Below, in pieces: positions 46,100 to 54,679 of a stretch of DNA of 64,000 bases. A model generated the notes under the pieces. It was not told where the DNA came from and searched no databases. It saw only the letters and a list, made by a program, of their open reading frames with translations. The DNA lies in NCBI GenBank assembly GCA_028280945.1, contig JANQKV010000026.1:1-64000 (forward strand), written 5' to 3'. Origin of the DNA: Opitutaceae bacterium (GTDB lineage: Bacteria; Verrucomicrobiota; Verrucomicrobiia; Opitutales; Opitutaceae). The number at the start of each line of letters is the position of its first letter. The first letter of the stretch is position 1. A program made the position numbers and the translations under genes.

Positions 46100-47055
46100 G
46101 CCTCCCGTATTCGCGCCATGAGTTGCTGCACCCCTTCACTGAAGACGAGGGGGACCCTTGTGGATTCCAACCGGCCCTTTCGCAGATCGTCCGCCACGGC
46201 GGCGGCCTCAAAATCGAAGCCGTGGGTTTTTCGCGAGTCGTCAAATCGCTCAACTTCGTCGTCCAGCACGAACAACGAGCAGCGATCGGCCCGCCAGAAG
46301 TTGGGGATGGCTATGTAGCCCTCGGTGCCGATCAGGTAGGCCCAGTTCTGGAGCTTGGCCCGAAAGCTGGTCGCAATGGTGGCCGTGCGGTCCCCGTAGT
46401 TCAGCACCGCCACCACATCGCTCTCGACTCCGTTCTCCGCTCGTTGCCGACTGACTTGCAAAGCGGAGGGCTTCCCGCCGAAGCAGGAGGCGGCAAGGGC
46501 CACCGGGTACACCCCCATTTCCAACAGGCATCCGCCTGCCAGATGATGATCCCATTCCCTGCGGTCCGGGTCATAGGGAATGGGGTAACCAAAATCCGCT
46601 TTGAGGTGAATCAATTCGCCGATTCTCCCGTCCGAGATCCACGCGCGAGCCTGGAGGACGGCGGGGAGAAAAAATGTCCACATGCCCTCCATGAGGTAGC
46701 CTCCGGTCTCCTGCGCCACCCGGCGCAGGTGGCGGGCTTCCGGCGGAGTGGCGGTGAGGGGTTTTTCGCACAGCACGGCCTTTCCGGCTCGCAGGGCGGC
46801 CTCGGCGTGCCGGGCGTGATGGGTGTGGGGAGTGGAGATGTAGACGGCATCGATGGCGGGGTCGGCTAGCAGGGAGTCATAACCTTCATACGCGGTGGTA
46901 ATCCCATACTTGTCGCCAAAGCTCCGGGCGGCGGAGCCGTCGCGTGCGGCCACGGCCCGCAGCCGGCAGTGGGGGGCATGGGGAAGGTCCTGGGCAAAGG
47001 AATGGGCAATGCGGCCGGCACCGATCAAACCCCAGTTGATTGTTTTGTCTGTCAT
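46096..47055 (-). CDS. Gfo/Idh/MocA oxidoreductase (dihydrodiol-dehydrogenase-like)
   Basis: The 319-residue NAD(P)-dependent sugar dehydrogenase has WGLIGAGRIAHSFAQDL (nucleotide loop), IDAVYISTPHTHHARH, VLCEKPLT (catalytic Lys near 97) and LMEGMWTFFLPA. This is the pattern of the dimeric dihydrodiol/D-xylose dehydrogenase branch. It starts in a 4-base overlap with the sugar porter gene, so uptake and first oxidation are coupled. A pentose such as xylose is a reasonable guess given GH43 nearby; that is inference. Confidence 0.9.
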   Translation of the reverse strand: MTDKTINWGLIGAGRIAHSFAQDLPHAPHCRLRAVAARDGSAARSFGDKYGITTAYEGYDSLLADPAIDAVYISTPHTHHARHAEAALRAGKAVLCEKPLTATPPEARHLRRVAQETGGYLMEGMWTFFLPAVLQARAWISDGRIGELIHLKADFGYPIPYDPDRREWDHHLAGGCLLEMGVYPVALAASCFGGKPSALQVSRQRAENGVESDVVAVLNYGDRTATIATSFRAKLQNWAYLIGTEGYIAIPNFWRADRCSLFVLDDEVERFDDSRKTHGFDFEAAAVADDLRKGRLESTRVPLVFSEGVQQLMARIREA

Positions 47056-48629
47056 GGCTTGGCCGTGGCTTGAAAGTGCCGTTCCAGTTGCTCCAAGGTG
47101 CGGCCCTTGGTCTCAGGCAGCAGCCAGGCAATCAGCCCAAACCCCAACAGGGCGAAACCTCCATAGATCAGAAAAGTTGTGGCCGCGCCCCATTGATTGA
47201 GCTCCCACGGGAAAACCAGCTGCACCAGGAAGCTGACTCCGCTGTTGATCAACCCAACGACCGAGATGGCCAGGCCCCGAATCGAAGTAGGGAATATCTC
47301 AGACAGCAGAACCCACATGACCGGTCCGAGAGATATGGCAAACGAGGCGACAAAACCAAGAATCCCCACAAGGATCAGGGTGGCGTTGATTTGCGTGCCG
47401 GCGGCCAGCAGCGCCGCGTGATGGGTGCGCGCTGTTTCCTCGCCGAGTTGTTTTTCCAGGGCTCGTTTGAACTCCACGTCGCTGTGATAGGTTATCCCAA
47501 GCAGCGGCGCGAAGTCATCGGCGGAGCCCGCCTGCTCCAAGGTGGAAAGGTGGGATTCCTCCAGCCGATAGGTGGCCTGGCTGAAACCCCAGCCCGAGAT
47601 ACTCATGCTCACGGCAACCCCGGCGAGACCAATCAGCAGCAGGAGTTTGCGACCCACTCGATCGATCAGACGGATCGCCATGATGGTAAAGACAACATTG
47701 GTGATGCCGACCCAGACCGATTGGGCAAAGGCCGCGTCGGTGCCAACCCCGCTCTGGGTGAAGATGGTGGGGGCGTAGAAATAGACCGCATTCACACCTG
47801 TGATCTGTTGGGCAATCGCGGCAATCAACCCCACGATCAGAGGCAAGCGCAGGGCGGGACTGAGCAGGCGACCCAGGCGCTCCCGCCAACCGAGCGGATT
47901 GGCCCGTTGGGTTTCTGTCGCTTCCCGCTCCAACTCATCAGCCTCGGCAGGGGAGGCGATCCGACGTAGAATCTGTCGCGCCTCCTCCACCCGGTTTTGC
48001 AGCAGCAACCAACGGGGGCTTTCCGGCACCCATTTCAGGGCGAAAACGAACAGCAAGGCAGGGATGAGTTCCAACCCCAGCATCCATCTCCATGGTTGGT
48101 CGGCGATTCCAAGCGAAGAGGCCCAGGGGGCACCTCCCTGACTGATTTGCAGCAACAGGTAATTGGCGAAGTAGGAGGCGGAAAACCCGATGACGATGTT
48201 GAGTTGATTAATGGAAACAAATTGCCCTCTCCTTCGGGCGGGGGAGACCTCGGCGATGTAGAGGGAGGAGACGATGAGCGACCCGAAAGCGAGACCTCCC
48301 AGCACCCGGGCCAGAACCAACGCCAGATAAGTGGGAGCGAGCGCCGAGCCTGCCGCGGAAAGTGTGTAGAGGGCGGCAATGACATGGAGAACCCGCCGTC
48401 GCCCAATGGCATCACTGGCGGGCCCCACCAGCAGGGACGCCACGATGGCCCCCATGGTGGGGGAACTCACCAGAAGTCCGATCTGCCAATCCGTCAGGCC
48501 CCATTCCGCCGTCACAAACGGAACGGCGCCGGATATCACTGAGGCGTCGAATCCAAAAAGGAATCCACCCAGGGAGACGATGATGGCCAGAAGCCACACG
48601 TGGAAACGGGGAGAGACGGGGAGGGGCAT
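47052..48629 (-). CDS. Sugar porter (MFS), D-xylose/hexose symporter-like
   Basis: The 525-residue protein has twelve helices with sugar-porter signatures: GFLFGFDASVISGAV, DAIGRRRVLHV, WVPESPRWLL, QQITGVNAVYFYAPTIF, RLIDRVGRKLLLL and LPETKGRTLEQLE. A polar insertion of about 60 residues (RLEESHLSTLEQ...EKQLGEETAR) sits in the second half, as in relatives from Bacteroidetes and Verrucomicrobiota. ATG 48629 (MPLPVSPRFH) is chosen; the longer frame would begin inside an operator palindrome. It is followed by the dehydrogenase with a 4-base overlap. Confidence 0.92.
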   Translation of the reverse strand: MPLPVSPRFHVWLLAIIVSLGGFLFGFDASVISGAVPFVTAEWGLTDWQIGLLVSSPTMGAIVASLLVGPASDAIGRRRVLHVIAALYTLSAAGSALAPTYLALVLARVLGGLAFGSLIVSSLYIAEVSPARRRGQFVSINQLNIVIGFSASYFANYLLLQISQGGAPWASSLGIADQPWRWMLGLELIPALLFVFALKWVPESPRWLLLQNRVEEARQILRRIASPAEADELEREATETQRANPLGWRERLGRLLSPALRLPLIVGLIAAIAQQITGVNAVYFYAPTIFTQSGVGTDAAFAQSVWVGITNVVFTIMAIRLIDRVGRKLLLLIGLAGVAVSMSISGWGFSQATYRLEESHLSTLEQAGSADDFAPLLGITYHSDVEFKRALEKQLGEETARTHHAALLAAGTQINATLILVGILGFVASFAISLGPVMWVLLSEIFPTSIRGLAISVVGLINSGVSFLVQLVFPWELNQWGAATTFLIYGGFALLGFGLIAWLLPETKGRTLEQLERHFQATAKP

Positions 48630-48690
48630 GGCGGCAGCGGGTTCCGGGGGGACTCCTTTGCGTAGGCAATTCGATTTGGGAGCAATCAAA

Positions 48691-48704
48691 ATTTGTGCAC
48701 ACAA
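48691..48704. promoter_or_regulatory. Operator-like site A (core TGTGCACA at 48694)
   Basis: The sequence is ATTTGTGCACACAA. The core is palindromic; the flanks are only partly symmetric. It is the most porter-proximal of three sites 20 bp apart. Confidence 0.6.
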
Positions 48705-48710
48705 AAACAA

Positions 48711-48724
48711 AAATGTGCACAAAT
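48711..48724. promoter_or_regulatory. Operator-like site B (core TGTGCACA at 48714)
   Basis: The sequence is AAATGTGCACAAAT. Its core starts exactly 20 bases after that of site A. Confidence 0.6.
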
Positions 48725-48730
48725 CTGCCG

Positions 48731-48744
48731 TTTTGTGCACAAAA
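48731..48744. promoter_or_regulatory. Operator-like site C, TTTTGTGCACAAAA
   Basis: This is a 14-base perfect palindrome with its core at 48734-48741, exactly 20 bases after site B. It is identical to site D. Confidence 0.75.
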
Positions 48745-48791
48745 AAATCACATCAATGAGTTCATAAATTACTTAAAAATAAATACTTAAG

Positions 48792-48819
48792 TTTAAAATG
48801 GATCGCGATTTTTTATACT
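48792..48819 (+). promoter_or_regulatory. Candidate promoter for the TonB receptor
   Basis: TTTAAA (48792-48797), a 16-base spacer and TATACT (48814-48819). Transcription would begin near 48826, with operator D immediately downstream, a usual repressor roadblock position. Confidence 0.45.
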
Positions 48820-48834
48820 AGTTATCGTGTAATT

Positions 48835-48848
48835 TTTTGTGCACAAAA
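48835..48848. promoter_or_regulatory. Operator-like site D, TTTTGTGCACAAAA
   Basis: It is the same 14-base perfect palindrome as site C; the cores are 104 bases apart. It overlaps the start of the predicted receptor transcript. Confidence 0.75.
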
Positions 48849-49028
48849 TCTTTGACAATGCACGATTCATGGTGGTTGAACCGATGCGTCAGGTAATTTC
48901 AACCCGGCGTTCTTATCTCCCCCATCCCATCGAGGTGCGAACCTCCTCACGACCCACCGATCGATTCACCATCGATTCCATCTCCCGGGATGGAGGATCG
49001 AACTGCCCCAACACCCCAAGACAAACAA

Positions 49029-52013
49029 ATGAACTCCCAAAACGAACTTGTTCCGCGATGCGGAATGGACTTCGCCACCCTTCGCCGGCTCACCGTTGCT
49101 GGGCTTTTGGTGCCCGTGGCGATTTGGGGCCAGGCAACGGCTCCCGAAACCATGGAGGAAGACATCATCGAGCTGTCTCCCTTCACAGTCGATACGACCC
49201 AGGACACCGGCTATCGTGCCGCCAACTCCATCTCCGGCACCCGCCTGAACATGGCGATCAAGGACACTCCGATGCCAATTGAAGTCATCACCCGAGACTT
49301 TATCGATGACACCGGTGCGACCGATTTGCGTGAAGCCTTGAAGTACAGCGCCGGGGTGCTGCTCGAATCCCAGAACGATCTGGGGGTGTCGGGATCGGCC
49401 GCTTACCAAGGCCCCGGCGGCGTCAACAATCCCGAAGCGGCCACGGCCAATCCCAATGCCGTTCAGGTCAAAATCCGGGGATTTGTCACGGACAATGCTC
49501 TGCGTGACGGGTTCAATCGCCAGAACTCCACCGACTCCGTGAACATCGAGCGGGTGGAAGTGGTCCGTGGTCCGGCTGCCCTCTACTATGGCACCGGCAA
49601 CTTTGGCGGGGTGGTCAATTACCTCGTGAAGCGGCCACAGGAAGTCGCCGCCTACGGTTTCGATGTCTCCGTTGGCACCGAAGGATTTTATCGGGGGCAG
49701 TTTGATGTCACCGGCCCTCTCACCAGCGACAACTCGCTCCTCTATCGGGTGACGGGTTCCATCCAGGAATCGGAGGATCACACCGACTACTTCAGCGAAG
49801 ACCACTGGTTTGTTTCCCCGGCCCTGCTTTGGCGCCCCTTTGATAGAACCGAAGTGTATGCCGATTTTGAATACGGAATGCAGAACCTCAGCGGCATCGG
49901 CGCCCGCCAGGTGCGTTCGGTGGCGGATGTCGGCGTCAACAACGACCAAAACGAGCAGGGTGGACTCTACACTCCTCCCGGCGAAAACCCCCGCACCTAC
50001 CGCGTCACCGGCCCCGACACCCGGCTCGATTCCGATGCCAGCAACGCGCAGTTCAAGATCACGCAAAACATCATCGAGGGCCTGGATCTCCTGGTCGGCT
50101 ACAACTACTCGACCTACAACACGGATTTCCGTGACATCAATGCGCAGCTTTTCACCAACATGGGCCCGCCCGAGCTTTGGGAAACGATCGATCTGCGTCC
50201 GCTCGCCCCGGATCGCGGCGCCGGCAGCCTGAACATCCAGGACGGTTTGGTGCCCAATTCGATCCTGCAATACACGTGGAATGCCGCGGACAATTTCAAC
50301 ACCCGTGAACAATATCGCGCGGAGCTCACCGGTGGCTTCGACATGTTTGAAGACAACAAATGGCTGGGCATGCGCCACCAGTTCCTAGTCGGCTACTCTG
50401 ACCTGTATCACAAGCTCGAGATCGACAGTGCGATAACCGCCCCCGGGGGGTTCAACTATCGTGCGCCTAACGATACCTCGCCTCTGCGCTTTGGCACCCA
50501 GGGTGACGGTTCGCCTGATTTCGGCATGTTCGACAACAACTCCTCCATCAGCAAGGCATGGAACGAAGCCGTTTACACGAGTTACACCGGCACCTTCCTC
50601 GATGAACGGCTCCTGGTGCTCTATGGCCAGCGCCGTGATTCGAACCGGACGTGGCGTCAAAACACCGGGATCAGCGCCCCGGGCGACACCCCGAACACGA
50701 CCGTCACCATCGGTGAGGAACAGGAGGACGACACCAGCCAATGGGGCGTGAGTTTAAAGATCACGGAAGCTCTTTCGATTTACGCCATGGAATCCGAAGG
50801 CCTGCAGCCCAATTTCTCCGGCGCGGTCCTGCCGGAGTCTGGGGCTCCCGCTGGTCCGAGCCGGGCTGAGAGTGAGGAATTTGGCATCAAGTTCGATCTC
50901 ATGAACGGCAAGATCTCTGGCACGATCAGTCGTTTTGAGGTCACCAAGAAGGCCTTTGTCGGTGCGCCTTGGTATTCTCCCGTGACTCTGGGCTCACCGC
51001 GCTTCGACCCTTCCCGCGACATTGTCTACAATGTCTCCAACTTCACTCCGAGCCAAGCCCCCGGCGGGTCGAACGGAGGTTCCGACAAGTTGGATACGGG
51101 CGCGGCCTACGATGCTTGGCTGGCCGGAGTGGCGTCTGGTGCGATCTTCCAGAGCGACCAAGGCAACGGCACGCTGACTTGGTATGTGAATGCCACTGAA
51201 AACGAAGGTGCCGCCTATCTCGACGCCGCCTTTGCCGCCAACGATGCCGACAACGGTGCGGCTTGGCCGGGATTTCTCTATCAGGGCGAAACCGGCGATT
51301 CCCTGGTGAACAACGCCACCATGGACACCATGGCCTTTCGAGGGGACGGCTCCAACATGGCGGCCCTGCTGCTGACTGATGAGTCCGAAGGATGGGACGG
51401 ACAGATCCTCTACAAGCCTACCGACAATTTGCAGATTATCCTCAACGGTGCGATCACCGAGGTGCGTCGCGTCAACTTCGGCCAATGGATGGACTACCCA
51501 CATCGCGAGGACCGTTGGGCGGTCTGGAACTTCAACAACGGCTCCTGGGGGACCCTTGGGTTCGACCGCGGTCTCATTTACGGGGATCCCGGTTCCCTTG
51601 GATCCGGTGGCATTGGTCCTGACACGTTCACGCGCACGGGCGAAGGCCAGGCCGCGGGCGATGACACGCCCGAGTATCACTTCGATTTCTGGGTAAACTA
51701 CCAGTTTGAAGGTTCCCTCGAAGGTCTGTCGATCGGCCTGGGCGGTTACTGGGAGTCGGAACGCCAATACATGTCCGGAGTAAGCCGGGGTTCCGGCCAG
51801 CTTATCATCGATGGCAATGGCGAGCTTCTCGTTCTCTATACCGATGATCGCTACAACTTCGATGCGATGGCGCGTTATGATTGGAAGACCCGCAACGACA
51901 ACCGCCAATACATCCAGTTGAACGTCTCCAACATCCTGGATGACCGCGACCTGTATGGATTGATCTACGCTGCTCCCATCGCGGCCAAACTCACTTACGG
52001 GATTCGTTTCTAA
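49029..52013 (+). CDS. TonB-dependent outer-membrane receptor
   Basis: The 994-residue receptor starts at ATG 49029. A signal peptide (about 18-38, LRRLTVAGLLVPVAIWGQA) is followed by EEDIIELSPFTVDTTQDTGY, which I take as the TonB box region. The plug domain runs to about 230 (VEVVRGPAALYYGTGNFGGV), and a 22-strand-type barrel ends in a C-terminal Phe (AKLTYGIRF). It brings an oligosaccharide or similar ligand across the outer membrane. There is no SusD partner. It is divergent from the sugar porter across a shared operator region, with GH43 downstream. Confidence 0.92.
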   Translation: MNSQNELVPRCGMDFATLRRLTVAGLLVPVAIWGQATAPETMEEDIIELSPFTVDTTQDTGYRAANSISGTRLNMAIKDTPMPIEVITRDFIDDTGATDLREALKYSAGVLLESQNDLGVSGSAAYQGPGGVNNPEAATANPNAVQVKIRGFVTDNALRDGFNRQNSTDSVNIERVEVVRGPAALYYGTGNFGGVVNYLVKRPQEVAAYGFDVSVGTEGFYRGQFDVTGPLTSDNSLLYRVTGSIQESEDHTDYFSEDHWFVSPALLWRPFDRTEVYADFEYGMQNLSGIGARQVRSVADVGVNNDQNEQGGLYTPPGENPRTYRVTGPDTRLDSDASNAQFKITQNIIEGLDLLVGYNYSTYNTDFRDINAQLFTNMGPPELWETIDLRPLAPDRGAGSLNIQDGLVPNSILQYTWNAADNFNTREQYRAELTGGFDMFEDNKWLGMRHQFLVGYSDLYHKLEIDSAITAPGGFNYRAPNDTSPLRFGTQGDGSPDFGMFDNNSSISKAWNEAVYTSYTGTFLDERLLVLYGQRRDSNRTWRQNTGISAPGDTPNTTVTIGEEQEDDTSQWGVSLKITEALSIYAMESEGLQPNFSGAVLPESGAPAGPSRAESEEFGIKFDLMNGKISGTISRFEVTKKAFVGAPWYSPVTLGSPRFDPSRDIVYNVSNFTPSQAPGGSNGGSDKLDTGAAYDAWLAGVASGAIFQSDQGNGTLTWYVNATENEGAAYLDAAFAANDADNGAAWPGFLYQGETGDSLVNNATMDTMAFRGDGSNMAALLLTDESEGWDGQILYKPTDNLQIILNGAITEVRRVNFGQWMDYPHREDRWAVWNFNNGSWGTLGFDRGLIYGDPGSLGSGGIGPDTFTRTGEGQAAGDDTPEYHFDFWVNYQFEGSLEGLSIGLGGYWESERQYMSGVSRGSGQLIIDGNGELLVLYTDDRYNFDAMARYDWKTRNDNRQYIQLNVSNILDDRDLYGLIYAAPIAAKLTYGIRF

Positions 52014-52032
52014 ACGACTCCCTGTTTGGGTC

Positions 52033-52074
52033 GCTCCGCCAGGTGTCCGCCGTTGGGCGGGCACTTGGTGGAGC
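52033..52074 (+). other. 19-bp stem-loop between the TonB receptor and GH43 genes
   Basis: Positions 52033-52051 pair with 52056-52074 over 19 bp with three G-U pairs and a GTTG loop. No T-run follows. It lies 19 bases after the receptor stop and 48 before GH43, so it may protect receptor mRNA or lower read-through into the enzyme genes. Confidence 0.75.
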
Positions 52075-52122
52075 TTGGCCTTCGGTTCCAAGTCCGTTCC
52101 TGCATCAGAGCATCTCCGTTTT

Positions 52123-53748
52123 ATGTTGGTCTCCAATCCCATCCTCCCCGGGTTCCATCCGGATCCCTCAATCTGCCGGGTCGGCGACGATTACTACATC
52201 GCGACCTCGACGTTTGAGTGGTGGCCTGGAATTCGACTTTTTCACTCCCGCGATCTGGCCCATTGGCAGCCGGTGGGTTTTGCCCTCACTCGCCGAAGCC
52301 AGTTGGACCTGCGCGGCATTCCGGACTCTGGTGGGGTCTGGGCTCCTGCTCTGAGTCATGCGGAGGGGAAGTTCTGGTTGTGCTTCTCTGATGTCAGGGC
52401 CCTTACGGGGCCTTTCAAGGATGTCCGCAATTACGTGGTCACGGCCGAGTCGATTTCAGGCCCGTGGTCCGATCCGATCAGGTTGAATGCCTCGGGATTT
52501 GATCCGTCGCTCTTTCACGATGATGACGGTCGCAAATGGCTGCTTAATCAAATCTGGGAGTGCCGCCCCACCGGCAACACGTTTGCCGGCATCATGCTGC
52601 AGGAGTTCGATCCGGTAACGGAAGCGCTGATTGGTGAGCCGAGAAAAGTTTTTGCCGGCACCGAGTTGGGGTGCACCGAAGGGCCGCATCTCTACAAAAA
52701 GGATGGCTACTATTATTTGTTCACCGCGGAGGGAGGCACCGGGTTCGAGCACGCTGAGTCGGTGGCCCGCTCGCGGTCCCTCCACGGACCCTACGAAATC
52801 AGCCCCCATCACCCCTTGGTCTCTGCCCGGCAATTTCCTGACGCCGAGCTCCAGAAGACCGGGCATGGTGGTATCGTGCCCGGTCCGGACGGCCGGTGGT
52901 ATCTTACGCATTTGTGCAGCAGGCCGGTTGGAGCGGAGCACCGTTGCATCCTCGGCCGGGAGTCGGCCATCCAAGCCGTGGACTGGCCGGAGGGAGAATG
53001 GCCTCGTCTCGTCGGTGAAGACGGGCCGCGCCCGGCTGAGAGCGTCGAAATGCCCTGGGCGACCGGATCCGAGTCGAGCCCCGATGGGGACTTTCGAGAC
53101 TCCTTTTCCACCCAGGCGTTGGGAGATGAGTGGCAAACCCTGCGCGAACCGGCAGATCCTGCCTGGTTGGAGATTTTGCCCGAAGCGGGGAAAGTCCGAC
53201 TCAAGGGCCGCCACTCCCTGCAAAGCACGTTTGAGCAATCGCTCATCGCCGTTCGCACCACTTCTCACCGGACGCGGGTGAGGGTGGATGTCGATTTTCA
53301 ACCTCGCGAATTTCAGCAGACGGCCGGTTTGGTTTTTTACTACAACACGAAGTGTTTCCACTATCTGCAGGTCGGATGGGAGGAAAACCTTGGCCGGGTC
53401 GTGCGTATCCTTTCATCTGATACAAGCGGATATTTTTCACCGCTGACCCAGCCGATGCCGGTGACCGATACGGGCACACTCACCCTGGCGGCGGATTTGA
53501 CCAATGGTCGGTTGCAATTCGGCTGGTCTTCCGGGGCCGGCGAGTTCCAGGCCGTGGGATCATCACTCGATGCAACGGTGCTGTCCGATGACCATGTCAT
53601 TGCGAGCGGTGAATGGGGGTTCACCGGGTGCATGATTGGTCTTTGCGCCCAGGATGCCACCGACTCAGCCCCGTGGGCGGAGTTCTCCGCGTTCGAACGC
53701 CTCGCGCTTAATCCGATCCATGAAACGTCGGCGACTCGGACGATCTGA
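52123..53748 (+). CDS. Glycoside hydrolase family 43 (beta-xylosidase/arabinofuranosidase-like)
   Basis: The 541-residue protein has an N-terminal five-bladed propeller with the GH43 triad in place: Asp14 (GFHPDPSIC, base), Asp127 (SGFDPSLFHDDDG, pKa modulator) and Glu186 (LGCTEGPHLY, acid). A C-terminal beta-sandwich (about 325-541, with FYYNTKCFHYLQVGWEE) is the one common to two-domain xylosidases. No signal peptide is visible, so it is probably cytoplasmic and acts on imported oligosaccharides. ATG 52123 is chosen. The next gene starts within its last 29 bases. Confidence 0.92.
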   Translation: MLVSNPILPGFHPDPSICRVGDDYYIATSTFEWWPGIRLFHSRDLAHWQPVGFALTRRSQLDLRGIPDSGGVWAPALSHAEGKFWLCFSDVRALTGPFKDVRNYVVTAESISGPWSDPIRLNASGFDPSLFHDDDGRKWLLNQIWECRPTGNTFAGIMLQEFDPVTEALIGEPRKVFAGTELGCTEGPHLYKKDGYYYLFTAEGGTGFEHAESVARSRSLHGPYEISPHHPLVSARQFPDAELQKTGHGGIVPGPDGRWYLTHLCSRPVGAEHRCILGRESAIQAVDWPEGEWPRLVGEDGPRPAESVEMPWATGSESSPDGDFRDSFSTQALGDEWQTLREPADPAWLEILPEAGKVRLKGRHSLQSTFEQSLIAVRTTSHRTRVRVDVDFQPREFQQTAGLVFYYNTKCFHYLQVGWEENLGRVVRILSSDTSGYFSPLTQPMPVTDTGTLTLAADLTNGRLQFGWSSGAGEFQAVGSSLDATVLSDDHVIASGEWGFTGCMIGLCAQDATDSAPWAEFSAFERLALNPIHETSATRTI

Positions 53749-54667
53749 TCTCCACATCTCCAAACTGGGATTTGGAGCATGGGCCATCGGCGGCAACGGC
53801 TGGGAATGGGGCTGGGGAGCACAAGGCGACGCCCAGTCTGTCCGGGCCCTGCATCGGGCGTTTGAGCTTGGTATCAACTGGGTCGACACCGCCCCCGCCT
53901 ATGGCATGGGCCACTCGGAGGAAGTGGTGGGCCGGGCTCTGCGCGAGTGGCCGGGTGAGCGGCCGTTGGTATTTACCAAGTGTGGGCTGAAGTGGAATGA
54001 AGCCGGCCAACTGGACCGTGACCTTTCCCCCGAACGGTTGCGGCAGGAATGCGACGATAGCCTGAGGCGACTTGGAGTCGAAACCATTGACCTGTATCAA
54101 ATCCATTGGCCGACGGACGATCCCATGGAGGCGGAGTTGGCCTGGCGGGTGGTCAACGATTTGCGCAGGGAAGGAAAGGTTCGGCATGTCGGCGTCTCCA
54201 ACTTCGACACGGGTTTGTTGAGGCGAATTGATGCCCATGCCGCGGTGACTTCACTGCAGCCGCCCTACTCATTGATCAACCGGGCAATTGAATCTGCAAT
54301 CCTGCCTTACTGCCAACATCATGACATCGGGGTTCTGGTCTACTCGCCAATGGCCAGCGGACTTTTGTCCGGACAAATGACCCGGGACCGGATTGCGGCC
54401 CTGCCAGCCGACGATTGGCGAAAGCAAAGTGAGGATTTTCGGGAGCCCAAACTCGGTGAACATCTGAAACGGGTTGACCGGTTGGCTGCCGCGGGAGCCG
54501 AGCGGGGTGTTCCCGCCGGTTCAATGGCGCTGGCTTGGACCCTGCGAAACCCGGCTGTGACCGGTGCCATTGTGGGAATTCGCCGGCCGGATCAAATTGA
54601 GGATTTGGCGACGGCGAGTGATCTGGAATGCTCCCCCGCTGAGTGGGCCGAGATTGCAGGAGTCTGA
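53720..54667 (+). CDS. Aldo/keto reductase
   Basis: The 315-residue NADPH-dependent barrel enzyme reduces a sugar or other aldehyde. Family motifs visible are FELGINWVDTAPAYGMGHSE (catalytic Asp and Tyr), FTKCGLKW (Lys), LYQIHWP (His) and VGVSNF. Its ATG lies inside the 3' end of the GH43 gene in another frame (29-base overlap), so both are on one mRNA. With GH43 it could convert a released pentose to its polyol; that is inference. Confidence 0.93.
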   Translation: MKRRRLGRSDLHISKLGFGAWAIGGNGWEWGWGAQGDAQSVRALHRAFELGINWVDTAPAYGMGHSEEVVGRALREWPGERPLVFTKCGLKWNEAGQLDRDLSPERLRQECDDSLRRLGVETIDLYQIHWPTDDPMEAELAWRVVNDLRREGKVRHVGVSNFDTGLLRRIDAHAAVTSLQPPYSLINRAIESAILPYCQHHDIGVLVYSPMASGLLSGQMTRDRIAALPADDWRKQSEDFREPKLGEHLKRVDRLAAAGAERGVPAGSMALAWTLRNPAVTGAIVGIRRPDQIEDLATASDLECSPAEWAEIAGV

Positions 54668-54679
54668 ATTTTTTGGCCC

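Larger units (their letters stand above)
48630..49028. promoter_or_regulatory. Divergent control region, sugar porter / TonB receptor
   Basis: This 399-base AT-rich region carries four TGTGCACA palindromes (48691-48704, 48711-48724, 48731-48744, 48835-48848) and a plus-strand promoter candidate (48792-48819). No gene is seen in it. The last 130 bases before the receptor start are ordinary leader-like sequence. Confidence 0.8.

Noticed and set aside
48630..48740. N-terminal extension of the sugar porter to a GTG at 48740
   Set aside because: The GTG is part of the palindrome TTTTGTGCACAAAA and the added residues are not porter-like; ATG 48629 gives the normal N-terminus.
50994..52142. 382-codon minus-strand frame
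   Set aside because: It is antisense to the TonB receptor barrel and crosses its stop; no family features.
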